Shown here: in pieces, positions 27,359 through 35,629 of the stretch
Layout of the letters: every line of letters starts with the position of its first letter
Numbering within the stretch: position 1 is the first letter of the stretch
Source: JBCBWG01 sp038523925
GTDB lineage: Bacteria > Pseudomonadota > Alphaproteobacteria > Rhizobiales > Hyphomicrobiaceae
DNA: 64,000 bases
Assembly (NCBI GenBank): GCA_038523925.1
Contig: JBCBIY010000008.1
Span: 78,606-142,605, forward strand
Direction: 5' to 3'
Notes under the pieces: model-generated
Databases searched by the model: none
Told to the model about the DNA's origin: nothing
The model's input: only the letters and a program-made list of their open reading frames with translations
Made by a program: the position numbers and the translations under genes

Positions 27359-28247
27359 GGGGCAGACGACCTTCTATTACGTCGCGGCGACACTGCCAGA
27401 GCACGGCGCCGCACTCAAAGACTGGCCGGGCGAAACGCTCGTGGCCGGTCGCGCGGTCACGGCAAGCATCGCCGCCGCCGATGCCGCGGCCGCCGACACC
27501 CGGATCGCCGAGGTCTGGCCCGGCATGGACGACGCCAAGGTCGACTGTTACCGGCTTGATGCTCCACCGTCGAAGAAGCGGCTTCTGATCGCGGATATGG
27601 AATCGACCATCATCGCGCAGGAGATGCTCGATGAGTTGGCCGACGCCGTTGGCCTTCGCGAACAGGTCGAGGCGATCACGGCGTCTGCCATGCGCGGTGA
27701 ACTCGACTTTGAAAGCGCGATCAACGAGCGGGTTGCCTTGCTCAAAGGTCTTGATGCCAGCGTCCTCGATCAGATGGCCACTGACCGCATGACTTACATG
27801 CCGGGCGCGCGCGAACTCGTTGCCAGCATGAAAGCGGCAGGCGCGTACTGCGCGCTGGTCTCAGGCGGCTTTACGCACTTCACAGCCATCGTCGCGCGTG
27901 AACTCGGGTTTGATGAGCACCGCGCCAACACGCTTGAAATCGCAGACGGCAAGCTCACCGGCCGCGTCGTCCCGCCGATCCTCGGCCGCGAGGCAAAGCT
28001 GCAGGCGCTTGAGGAGTTGACGGCGCAGCATGGCTTCGATGTTGGCGACGCAATCGCCGTTGGCGACGGCGCGAATGACCTTGCGATGCTCAAGGCCGCG
28101 GGGCTTGGTGTTGCCTTTCGCGCCAAGCCAGCCGTGCGTGACGCGATGGCCGCACACAAGCGCGGTGTTGTCGTCAACCATTGTGATCTGACCGCACTGC
28201 TCTATGTGCAGAGCTACATTGAGGCCGACATTCGTACGGGCTCCTGA
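27357..28247 (+). CDS. serB: Phosphoserine phosphatase SerB (HAD superfamily)
   Basis: SerB removes phosphate from phosphoserine, the last step of serine synthesis. The 296-residue protein has an N-terminal regulatory region (about 1-70) and a HAD core: motif I at 80-84 reads D-M-E-S-T, followed by CALVSGGFTHFT (motif II), a Lys near RVVPPILGREAK, and AIAVGDGANDLAML (motif III). Motif I normally reads DxDx(T/V); here the second Asp, the general acid/base, is Glu. The frame is otherwise intact and in the usual position next to miaA, so I still call it SerB. The start ATG 27357 overlaps that of miaA. Confidence 0.9.
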   Translation: MGQTTFYYVAATLPEHGAALKDWPGETLVAGRAVTASIAAADAAAADTRIAEVWPGMDDAKVDCYRLDAPPSKKRLLIADMESTIIAQEMLDELADAVGLREQVEAITASAMRGELDFESAINERVALLKGLDASVLDQMATDRMTYMPGARELVASMKAAGAYCALVSGGFTHFTAIVARELGFDEHRANTLEIADGKLTGRVVPPILGREAKLQALEELTAQHGFDVGDAIAVGDGANDLAMLKAAGLGVAFRAKPAVRDAMAAHKRGVVVNHCDLTALLYVQSYIEADIRTGS

Positions 28248-28277
28248 CGACCGGCCTGCCGCGAGCACCCTTTATTC

Positions 28278-29270
28278 ATGCCTGACACTCTCATACTTGC
28301 CGGCCTGGCGCTCGGCTTTGTCCTTCTGATCGCAGGCGGTGAAATCCTTGTCCGAGGCTCGGTTGCAGCGGCCAAGAAAATCGGCGTCTCTCCCCTCGTC
28401 ATCGGCCTGACGCTTGTCGGTTTCGGCACATCGATGCCGGAAATGGTTGTCGCCGTTCAAGCCGTGTGGGCTGGCTCGCCTGGCTTGTCGATGGGCGGCA
28501 TTGTCGGCTCGAACATCTCGAACATCCTTTTGATTATCGGCTTCTCGGCATTGCTGCTGCCGATGCCGGTCGCCCGCGAAACCGTCTTCCGCGACGGCAG
28601 CGCGGTGATGGCGGCCACCATCCTCTTCATCGCGATCGCAACGTTCCTGCCCTTCACGCGCACGGTCGGCGTGATCCTCGTCGCCGTCCTGCTCGTCTAC
28701 CTTGTGTTCGTGTGGTTGCAGGACCGGCACAAGGTCGAGGCGCAACGCGCAATGCTCGACGATCCCGCCCCGCGCGCCACGCTCGGCGGCATTCTCTTTT
28801 CTGTCGCAATCGCGATCATCGGGATGGTCATCGTCATCACAGGCGGCTCGCTCCTCGTCGACAACGCCATCGCGGTCGCCCGCTTCCTGGATGTCTCAGA
28901 CGAGGTGATTGGCCTGACGATCGTCGCGATCGGCACATCGATGCCGGAGCTGGTCACTGCCATCATCGCTGCGATCCGCCGCCAGACAGACGTCGCCGTC
29001 GGCAGCGTCATCGGCTCGAACATGTTCAACATGCTCTCAATCGGCGGCGTGACGTCGCTCCTGTCGCCAGAGCCGTTTCGCGTCGCAGAACACATCGTCG
29101 TCTACGACAACGTCATCATGCTGGCAGCCACGGCCCTGCTGCTGGCGTTCGCCTGGAGCAAGCGTAACGTCTCGCGCGGTGAAGGCCTCGTCCTCTTCTT
29201 TTGCTACGTCGCCTACATCTCGAGCCTGGTGCTGTTCGAGTTGCAGAAGGCGGCTGACGCTGCGGTCTGA
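28278..29270 (+). CDS. Calcium/sodium (CaCA) antiporter
   Basis: A 330-residue inner-membrane cation antiporter of the YrbG/CaCA family. It shows ten or so hydrophobic segments and two inverted alpha repeats with the signature motifs: GFGTSMPEMVVAVQAV with GGIVGSNISNILL in the first half, and AIGTSMPELVTAIIAA with GSVIGSNMFNMLSI in the second. These Glu- and Ser/Asn-containing loops form the ion site. It starts 30 bp after serB on the same strand and converges on the ABC exporter gene (25 bp between stops). Confidence 0.94.
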   Translation: MPDTLILAGLALGFVLLIAGGEILVRGSVAAAKKIGVSPLVIGLTLVGFGTSMPEMVVAVQAVWAGSPGLSMGGIVGSNISNILLIIGFSALLLPMPVARETVFRDGSAVMAATILFIAIATFLPFTRTVGVILVAVLLVYLVFVWLQDRHKVEAQRAMLDDPAPRATLGGILFSVAIAIIGMVIVITGGSLLVDNAIAVARFLDVSDEVIGLTIVAIGTSMPELVTAIIAAIRRQTDVAVGSVIGSNMFNMLSIGGVTSLLSPEPFRVAEHIVVYDNVIMLAATALLLAFAWSKRNVSRGEGLVLFFCYVAYISSLVLFELQKAADAAV

Positions 29271-29295
29271 CCGGCGCGAACGCCGACCGCACGAT

Positions 29296-31215
29296 CTATT
29301 CGGCAGGTTCGTTCTCCGCGCGGCGGTTAACCGGAAGCCCGGCGCGTTCGGCCTCTTCGAGCGCCCGTGCCAGATCCTCACGCGCCTTCTCTGCCTCGCG
29401 CTGCCGGTTCCAGAGGCTCGCGTATACGCCGTCTCGCGCAAGCAGCTCGGCATGCGTTCCCTCTTCGACCAGTTCACCCCGCTCCATCACCAGGATCTTG
29501 TCGGCGTGCACGATTGTTGAGAGGCGGTGCGCGATGACGAGTGTCGTGCGGTTCTTCGATACCGTGTCGAGCGCGTCTTGAATCTCGCGCTCGGTATGGC
29601 TGTCGAGCGCGCTTGTCGCCTCATCCAGCATCAGGATGGGCGGGCCCTTCAGGATCGTCCGCGCAATCGCAACGCGCTGTTTTTCGCCGCCCGATAGCTT
29701 CAGCCCGCGCTCGCCGACCATCGTGTCATAGCCCTGCGGCAACTGCCGGATGAAGTCGTCGATCTGCGCGAGCTTGGCCGCAGCTTCGACTTCGTCATCG
29801 CTCGCCTCAGGCCGGCCATAGCGCACGTTGTAGCGGATCGTGTCGTTGAACAGGACGGTATCCTGCGGCACCACGCCGATCGCCTCGCGCAGGCTCTCCT
29901 GCGTGACGTCGCGAATTTCCTGCCCATCGATAAGCACGCGGCCCGACTGGATGTCGTAGAAGCGGAACAGGATGCGGCTGATCGTGGATTTGCCGGCGCC
30001 CGATGGCCCGACGATCGCGACCATGCTCCCTGGCGCCACGTCGAATGACAGATTGCGCAGGATCGGCCGCTCAGCTTCGTAGGCAAAGGCCACGCGATCA
30101 AACGTGATCTGACCCTCCCGCACCTGAAGCGGCGTGGCACCAGGCTTGTCCCGGACCTCGGGATCATTGCCGAGCAGCGCGAACATCGTCTCCAGATCGA
30201 CGAGACCTTGCCGGATCTCGCGGTAGACCATGCCCATAAAGTTGAGCGGCATGTAGAGCTGGATCAACATGGCGTTGATCATGACGAAGTCGCCGACGGT
30301 ATTCGTGCCGGAGGCGACGCCGCGGGCTGCAAGCCACATGCAGGCCGTCATGCCGGCTGTGAAAATGACGACCTGGCCTGAGTTCAAAAGCGCGAGCGAG
30401 TTGAACGTGCGGATCGCAGCGGCTTCGTAGCGGCCCATGGCGCTGTCGAACCGGCGGCTCTCCATCTCTTCGTTGCCGAAGTACTTGACCGTCTCGAAAT
30501 TGAGCAGGCTGTCGATTGCCTTGGTGTTCGCCTCGTTGTCGCTGTCATTCATTTCGCGGCGGATTGCGATCCGCCACTCGGTCGCTTTCAGCGTGAACCA
30601 CATGTAGAGGCCGATCGTGCCGAACACGATGACCACGTAGACCCAGTTGAAGTAGACCAGCAGCAACACGCCGATCATCAAAAGCTCGAGAAGCGTCGGC
30701 ACGACGTTGAGAATACCCATGCGGATGATGAGCTCGATGGCGCGCGTTGCCCGCTCAAGCACCCGCGAAAGGCCGCCCGTGCGCCGCTCCAGATGAAAGC
30801 GCAGCGAGAGCCTGTGCAGGTGCTGGAACGTGCGGGCGTTGAGGCGGCGCACGGCGTGCTGGCCGACACGCGTGAAAAACACGTCGCGGATCTGGTTCAG
30901 CACGACCATCAAGATGCGGCCGAGACCGTAGATAAGGATCATGCCAACCGCGGCTGCGCCGAGCCCGGTGACGACCGCAGCACTCCCGCCACTCTCGATC
31001 GACGTGAGCGCGTCAGTGATCTCTTTGAAAGCGACGGGCACCGCGACGGTGACGATCTTTGCGATAACGAGCACGCCAAACGCTGCGAGAACGCGGCGGC
31101 GCAGGTCCGGCCGGCCTTCAGGCCAGACGAACGGCAGGAGGCCGCGGAACACAACCAGCGGATCAGACCGCTCAAGATCGGAAGCGGCGATGGGTCCGCC
31201 GCGCGATTTGCGCAT
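29296..31215 (-). CDS. Atm1/HMT1-type ABC exporter (fused permease-ATPase)
   Basis: A 639-residue half-transporter: six transmembrane helices (about residues 40-330) fused to an ATPase with Walker A GPSGAGKSTISR, signature LSGGEKQRVAIAR, Walker B ILMLDEATSALD and the H-loop IAHRLSTI. The linker and ATPase (RFYDIQSGRVLIDGQEI, VPQDTVLFNDTIRYNVRYG) match the Atm1/HMT1 group, which exports glutathione-linked sulfur or metal compounds in alphaproteobacteria. AGGA precedes the ATG. The 208-bp upstream gap holds a 9-bp-arm inverted repeat. Confidence 0.92.
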   Translation of the reverse strand: MRKSRGGPIAASDLERSDPLVVFRGLLPFVWPEGRPDLRRRVLAAFGVLVIAKIVTVAVPVAFKEITDALTSIESGGSAAVVTGLGAAAVGMILIYGLGRILMVVLNQIRDVFFTRVGQHAVRRLNARTFQHLHRLSLRFHLERRTGGLSRVLERATRAIELIIRMGILNVVPTLLELLMIGVLLLVYFNWVYVVIVFGTIGLYMWFTLKATEWRIAIRREMNDSDNEANTKAIDSLLNFETVKYFGNEEMESRRFDSAMGRYEAAAIRTFNSLALLNSGQVVIFTAGMTACMWLAARGVASGTNTVGDFVMINAMLIQLYMPLNFMGMVYREIRQGLVDLETMFALLGNDPEVRDKPGATPLQVREGQITFDRVAFAYEAERPILRNLSFDVAPGSMVAIVGPSGAGKSTISRILFRFYDIQSGRVLIDGQEIRDVTQESLREAIGVVPQDTVLFNDTIRYNVRYGRPEASDDEVEAAAKLAQIDDFIRQLPQGYDTMVGERGLKLSGGEKQRVAIARTILKGPPILMLDEATSALDSHTEREIQDALDTVSKNRTTLVIAHRLSTIVHADKILVMERGELVEEGTHAELLARDGVYASLWNRQREAEKAREDLARALEEAERAGLPVNRRAENEPAE

Positions 31216-31228
31216 CAGGTTTCCTGTC

Positions 31229-31267
31229 TCAGATCAGTGCAGGCCCGCCGGCGCGCGCCTGATCTGA
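31229..31267. repeat. Inverted repeat in the leader of the ABC exporter gene
   Basis: Arms TCAGATCAG and CTGATCTGA pair perfectly across a 21-base GC-rich spacer, ending 14 bases before the exporter start codon. It could be an operator or a leader hairpin next to the ribosome site. It is not followed by a T run, so it is not an obvious terminator. Confidence 0.35.
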
Positions 31268-31423
31268 TCTCAAGTCTTGTTTGGCGCAGCAGTTTCCAGC
31301 GCAGGCAACATTGCCCGCACCGGATGGCCTTAAGCGAGCGGAACCGCCGGGGGGGCAGAGCGCCCACGCGTCGGCCTCCAGCACGCGCGCGCATTCAACC
31401 CTCAGAGCCGCATGCGATGCGGT

Positions 31424-33748
31424 CTAGGGTACTCGGAAACGCTGACAGGGATAAATCAGATCCGCATTGCGTATTTTGCGGCGGTTCGCCCGGTAGATCC
31501 GGCGATAGCGTTTGCCGCGGCCATAGTGACGCCGGGCAATGCGCCAGAGCGAGTCGCCTCGCCGGACGACGTAGCGTCCGGGCGGGTGAATGCGGCGCCC
31601 TGCCCGGCGGCAACGCGCTCGACTTCGCCGGCGGCTGGCGGCTGCGCGCGCGCGGCGGCGGAAGCTTGCGACCCGCGCCCTTCGGCTTCGCCGCCGCGTA
31701 CGCTTACGCGACCGGGCCGCGGCGCGGCGTGCGGTTTGCGCCCGGCGGCGGGCGCGGCGCTCTGCCCTCAGCGTGCTGGCAGCCGCAGCGTCGCCGTTGG
31801 TGCTGCGACCGTCTGCTGCGGAAGCGGGATTACGGCTGCCGTCGCGGGCGGCCGCGCGCTGGACGGTGTCATCGGCGCCGGCGCGGCCCTGGCGCCGGTC
31901 TTGTTGTGCAGCGCGCCTATTGCGACGTTGCGCCGGCGTTGTCGCAGCCGCACCGCCATCAGCCAGGCGCGCGTCGGAGCGCAACCCTTCGAGCGCCGCG
32001 CGCGCGCGCCGACGCGCGGCTTCGGCGCGCTCGGCTTCCCGGTTCAGGGTTGCCACCGTGCTTGCGCTGAAACTGCGCGCCGACGGTGTTTCGGCGAGAC
32101 GATCGTAGGCGACCTTCGCAGCCCGCGCTGCACGCGCGGCGCGGCGGTCTTCCGACGTCACACGCCGGGCCGCATTCCTGATGATCTGGTCCTGCTGTCG
32201 CGCACGCTCAGACGCCGCGCGGCCCTGCTCCAGCTCGAATTCCGCCTGCTCAGCCCGCCGCCGCGCCTGCTCGGTTTCGGCGTCACCATTGGCTCTTGCA
32301 AGTCCACGGCGGGCCGCGGCCACCTCCGACTGCAGCCGGCTGCGATCGCGATCTGCCGTTTGCAGTCTTGCGGTCGCCGCCTGCTCGCGGTCGCGGGCCT
32401 CATCGGCGAACTCATCGACGTCGCGGGCGGCGGCCTCGGCCCGTTCGAGCGTCTGGCGAAATGCGGTGAGGCGACCCTCGCGGTCACTGGCCCGCGCGCG
32501 GTCCGCGGCCGCCCGCCGTTCCGCTTCGGCGCGGGCGCGTTCGCGATCGGCGGCCGCCTGGCGCTCACGCGCACGGTCTTGCGCTTGGCTTTGCGCGAGC
32601 TGACGGCGCAGCCGCTCCTGCTCTGCGCGCGCCTCTTCAAGCCGGCGGCGCGCTGCGTCGCGACGGGCTTCTGCCTCACGTCTTGCGCGTTCAGCCGCCT
32701 CTGTCTCACCGCGATCTCGGGCCGCAGCAAGCCGCTGTTCGGCCGCCAGACGTTGGGCCTCTTGCCGTTCCGCTTCCGCTCGCAGCCTTACCCGCTCGCG
32801 CTCGGCTGCCGCGCGGGCGTCTGCGAGCGCGCGCTCTTGGTCAGCCTCGCCAACCGACTGCCGCTCACGCGCGAGGGCCCGCTCCCGCTCGCTCGCCTCA
32901 GCGCGCGCACGCGCTTCGGCCTGTTGACGCTGCTCGCGCGCCCGCTCTTCGGCATCTGCCCGGCGGCGCTCGGCCTCGCGTTGTTCGCGGATCCGCTGGT
33001 TCGCTTCAAGCCGCGCCTGGCGTTCGAGTTCCAGCCGGCGCGCTTCGGCACGCCGCCGCGCCGCGTCCGCCTCATCGGTATCCGTCCCCGCCGTCTCTTC
33101 ATCATCAGCGCGTTGGCGCTCACGATCGGTGATGACCGTTGACGGAAGGCCGCCTGACAGGCGCGGCACGATCTCGCCTTGGTATCCGCGCAGCGCACGC
33201 GTGAGGAACGATGAGACGTCCTCGAAGACGGAATCGAACTGCTCACGAATGCCACTTCCCGGCCCACGGTCGACGTCGTCATCCGCAGGCCGCGCGCGTG
33301 CATTGCCATCGGCGCCTATCGAATCGTATCCGCCGCCCGCTGACAGTCGCGGCACGATCTCGCGGCGATAGTTGTCCCCGGCCCGCTGGAGCCGCCGCAG
33401 CGCAGGGTCGACATAATCGCGGATCGGCGACCGCTCGCGCGCATCGGGTGCCGGCTCGCCGTCATCGGTCTCGGCAGCCTGTGCGAGCCGGATCGGGGCC
33501 GCTTTCTCTTTAAGGCTTTGTTGCGAGGGGATGGCGCGGGCCTGCGCGGCAGACACCCAGGCGCGCATTTCTCCGAGCAGGCGATCGCCCGGCTGCAGGT
33601 CAGATCCACGCCCCGCATGCTCGCTGAGCGCAACCCGCACCAGATGCGTTTCGGGCACCACATCTGGCGCTTCGCTCAGAGCAACAATGCCACTCCAGGA
33701 GACCGCCATTGGCAGGGCGAGCGCGGCCGGCAAGGCAAACTTCAACAT
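31424..33748 (-). CDS. Exported coiled-coil protein with C-terminal LysM domain
   Basis: A 774-residue exported protein. The N-terminal MLKFALPAALALPMAVSWSG is a signal peptide. Residues about 80-200 contain a motif (R-E/Q-G-E-)IVPRLS(A/G)GG occurring twice, next to FEDVSSFLTRALRGYQ. A very long Ala/Arg/Glu coiled coil follows (about 205-640), then a basic Arg-rich stretch and a C-terminal LysM domain (YVVRRGDSLWRIARRHYG ... LIYPCQRFRVP) for peptidoglycan binding. ATG 33748 has GGAGG 10 bases upstream; the longer frame adds no homology. The strong strand bias produces long antisense frames that are not genes. Likely a periplasmic cell-wall-associated structural protein. Confidence 0.8.
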   Translation of the reverse strand: MLKFALPAALALPMAVSWSGIVALSEAPDVVPETHLVRVALSEHAGRGSDLQPGDRLLGEMRAWVSAAQARAIPSQQSLKEKAAPIRLAQAAETDDGEPAPDARERSPIRDYVDPALRRLQRAGDNYRREIVPRLSAGGGYDSIGADGNARARPADDDVDRGPGSGIREQFDSVFEDVSSFLTRALRGYQGEIVPRLSGGLPSTVITDRERQRADDEETAGTDTDEADAARRRAEARRLELERQARLEANQRIREQREAERRRADAEERAREQRQQAEARARAEASERERALARERQSVGEADQERALADARAAAERERVRLRAEAERQEAQRLAAEQRLAAARDRGETEAAERARREAEARRDAARRRLEEARAEQERLRRQLAQSQAQDRARERQAAADRERARAEAERRAAADRARASDREGRLTAFRQTLERAEAAARDVDEFADEARDREQAATARLQTADRDRSRLQSEVAAARRGLARANGDAETEQARRRAEQAEFELEQGRAASERARQQDQIIRNAARRVTSEDRRAARAARAAKVAYDRLAETPSARSFSASTVATLNREAERAEAARRRARAALEGLRSDARLADGGAAATTPAQRRNRRAAQQDRRQGRAGADDTVQRAAARDGSRNPASAADGRSTNGDAAAASTLRAERRARRRAQTARRAAARSRKRTRRRSRRARVASFRRRARAAASRRRSRARCRRAGRRIHPPGRYVVRRGDSLWRIARRHYGRGKRYRRIYRANRRKIRNADLIYPCQRFRVP

Positions 33749-34031
33749 AACCCGTGCCCCTCCAGCGGACCTCGACTGCCCCGTTAACCTGAACATGCCG
33801 TCAAGTCGATGACCGCGCTCTGGCCGCCGGGCCACACGTGTCCGGATACGCCATGATATGGTTAAGGCGTGTGCGCGGGCTGCGAATCTGGCCACTGCGC
33901 CAGCGGGACACGCGATTGTGGCCGGCCTGGCGTCAGAAAGCCGATCCGTCGCCAGAAAAATACGATTTGAAGCGCACGAATAAGAACGTTTGGGCTAAGT
34001 GCCGCGTTCCGACGGATGTGAGGGCGAAGCA

Positions 34032-34649
34032 ATGGCGATAGAGACGGCGGCAATCCCGAAGCGGCGGATTTGCGTTTACTGCGGATCGGGCGATGGCAAA
34101 TCACCCGTTTACAAGCAGGCAGCAACAAACCTCGGCACAGCAATCGCCAAGGCGGGTCACGGCCTCGTCTATGGCGGCGGCAGCCTGGGCCTAATGGGCA
34201 CGGTTGCGCGCGCGGCGCTTGAGGCCGGCGGGCACGTCGCCGGGATCATCCCGAAATTCCTCGTCGAGCGCGAACTGATGTTGCGCGACGTCCAGGAGAT
34301 GACGGTCACCGAGGATATGCATGAGCGCAAGATGCTTATGTACGAGAAGTCAGACGCCTTCGTTGCGCTGCCGGGCGGGATCGGCACACTGGAAGAACTG
34401 GTCGAACAGCTCACCTGGGCGCAGCTCGGCCAACACAACAAACCAATCGTCGTCGCCAACATCGCCGACTACTGGAAACCGTTCATGATGCTGCTCGACC
34501 AGATGCGGGCTGAGACATTCATCCGTCAAAAGTTGACGGTTGAGTTCCTGACGGTCGAGACGGCTGAGCAGATCATGCCAGCAATCGAAACCGAGTGGGC
34601 GAAGGAAGACGTGCCCAGCGGCGATCCGTCTATCCCGGACCGGTTTTGA
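34032..34649 (+). CDS. LOG-family protein (TIGR00730, nucleotide phosphoribohydrolase-like)
   Basis: A 205-residue Rossmann-fold protein of the TIGR00730/LOG family, which hydrolyses nucleotide N-glycosidic bonds and releases cytokinin bases in plants and some bacteria. It shows ICVYCGSGDGKSPVY, LVYGGGSLGLMGTVARAAL, the MHERKMLMYEKSDAFVALPGG segment, and the catalytic P-G-G-I-G-T-L-E-E. ATG 34032 is behind AGGGCGAAG. meaB begins at the stop codon, so the two are translationally coupled. The bacterial substrate is probably AMP or another NMP. Confidence 0.9.
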   Translation: MAIETAAIPKRRICVYCGSGDGKSPVYKQAATNLGTAIAKAGHGLVYGGGSLGLMGTVARAALEAGGHVAGIIPKFLVERELMLRDVQEMTVTEDMHERKMLMYEKSDAFVALPGGIGTLEELVEQLTWAQLGQHNKPIVVANIADYWKPFMMLLDQMRAETFIRQKLTVEFLTVETAEQIMPAIETEWAKEDVPSGDPSIPDRF

Positions 34650-35629
34650 CGAACCCGTGGCGGCACGCGTCAGATGCGGGCAGCGCTGCGGACCTTGCGG
34701 CGGCCACTGCGAATGGCGAACGGCGCGCGCTTGCCCAAACGCTAACCGAACTCGAACGCGCAGGCACACGCACGGCCGCCATGACGGCTGCACTCCGCCA
34801 GCATCTGGAGTTGGGCAAGCTACAGGGCGTTGTCGGCATCACAGGTCCGCCGGGCGCTGGCAAATCGACACTCGTCAACGCGCTGATTGAAACGTTGCGC
34901 GCGCGCGGCCAGACGATCGGGATCATCGCGATTGATCCATCGAGCCCAGTCTCCGGCGGCGCGATCCTCGGCGATCGCATGCGTATGACGGCTGCGACGG
35001 GCGACGATGGCGTGTTCGTGCGCTCGCTGTCAGCCTCAGGGCATCTTGGCGGGATGACGCCGGCGGCCGTGCGCATGATCGATGCCTTCGATGTCGCGGG
35101 CTTCGATGTCGTGATCGTCGAAACAGTTGGTGCCGGGCAAAGTGAAGTCGATGTCGCAGCCATTGCCGACGTTCGGCTTGTGATTGCGGCACCAGGCCTC
35201 GGCGATGACATCCAGGCGATGAAGTCCGGGCTGCTCGAGATCGCAGACGTGCTGGTGGTCACAAAGGCAGACCGGCCCGGCGCGGCGCAAACGCGGCAAC
35301 AGTTGGCAGGCGCCCTTTCGCTCCGGCTGCCTGGCGGCGATGCGCGCCGGGCGGATGCTGAAGTCCTCGCTGTCTCCGCGCTGACGGGTGATGGGATGGC
35401 CGCACTCACCGACGCACTCATCGCGCGCCTGCCGGGCCGCGCAGCCGAAACGCGCGCCGCCGCCCGCGCGCGCCGCGGACATTACCTGCTCCGCCGCGAA
35501 CTCATCCGCGCCGTCGAGGACCGGGTCGCTAAGGCCGCAGCAGCCGACCGCCTTGGCGTACTGGTCGATGGCCTCATCGACGGCACGGGCGATGCCGACA
35601 GCATCCTCAAGGACCTTCTCAGCGACTGA
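34646..35629 (+). CDS. meaB: Methylmalonyl-CoA mutase chaperone GTPase MeaB
   Basis: MeaB (ArgK) is the G3E GTPase that guards and reloads adenosylcobalamin-dependent methylmalonyl-CoA mutase. The P-loop is GITGPPGAGKSTLVNALI, followed by IAIDPSSPVSGGAILGDRMRM, the switch region VETVGAGQSEVDVA, and a base-recognition VVTKAD. I take TTG 34646, overlapping the TGA of the LOG-like gene (327 residues). A start at 34595 would overlap that gene by 55 bp. Its stop overlaps that of the CHAT gene tail to tail by 11 bp. The mutase genes are not in the window. Confidence 0.93.
   Translation: MTNPWRHASDAGSAADLAAATANGERRALAQTLTELERAGTRTAAMTAALRQHLELGKLQGVVGITGPPGAGKSTLVNALIETLRARGQTIGIIAIDPSSPVSGGAILGDRMRMTAATGDDGVFVRSLSASGHLGGMTPAAVRMIDAFDVAGFDVVIVETVGAGQSEVDVAAIADVRLVIAAPGLGDDIQAMKSGLLEIADVLVVTKADRPGAAQTRQQLAGALSLRLPGGDARRADAEVLAVSALTGDGMAALTDALIARLPGRAAETRAAARARRGHYLLRRELIRAVEDRVAKAAAADRLGVLVDGLIDGTGDADSILKDLLSD

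Noticed and set aside
31412..33142. A 576-codon plus-strand frame antisense to the LysM coiled-coil gene
   Set aside because: It is the mirror of a biased Ala/Arg/Glu coding sequence; the minus frame has a signal peptide and LysM domain, the plus frame has neither.
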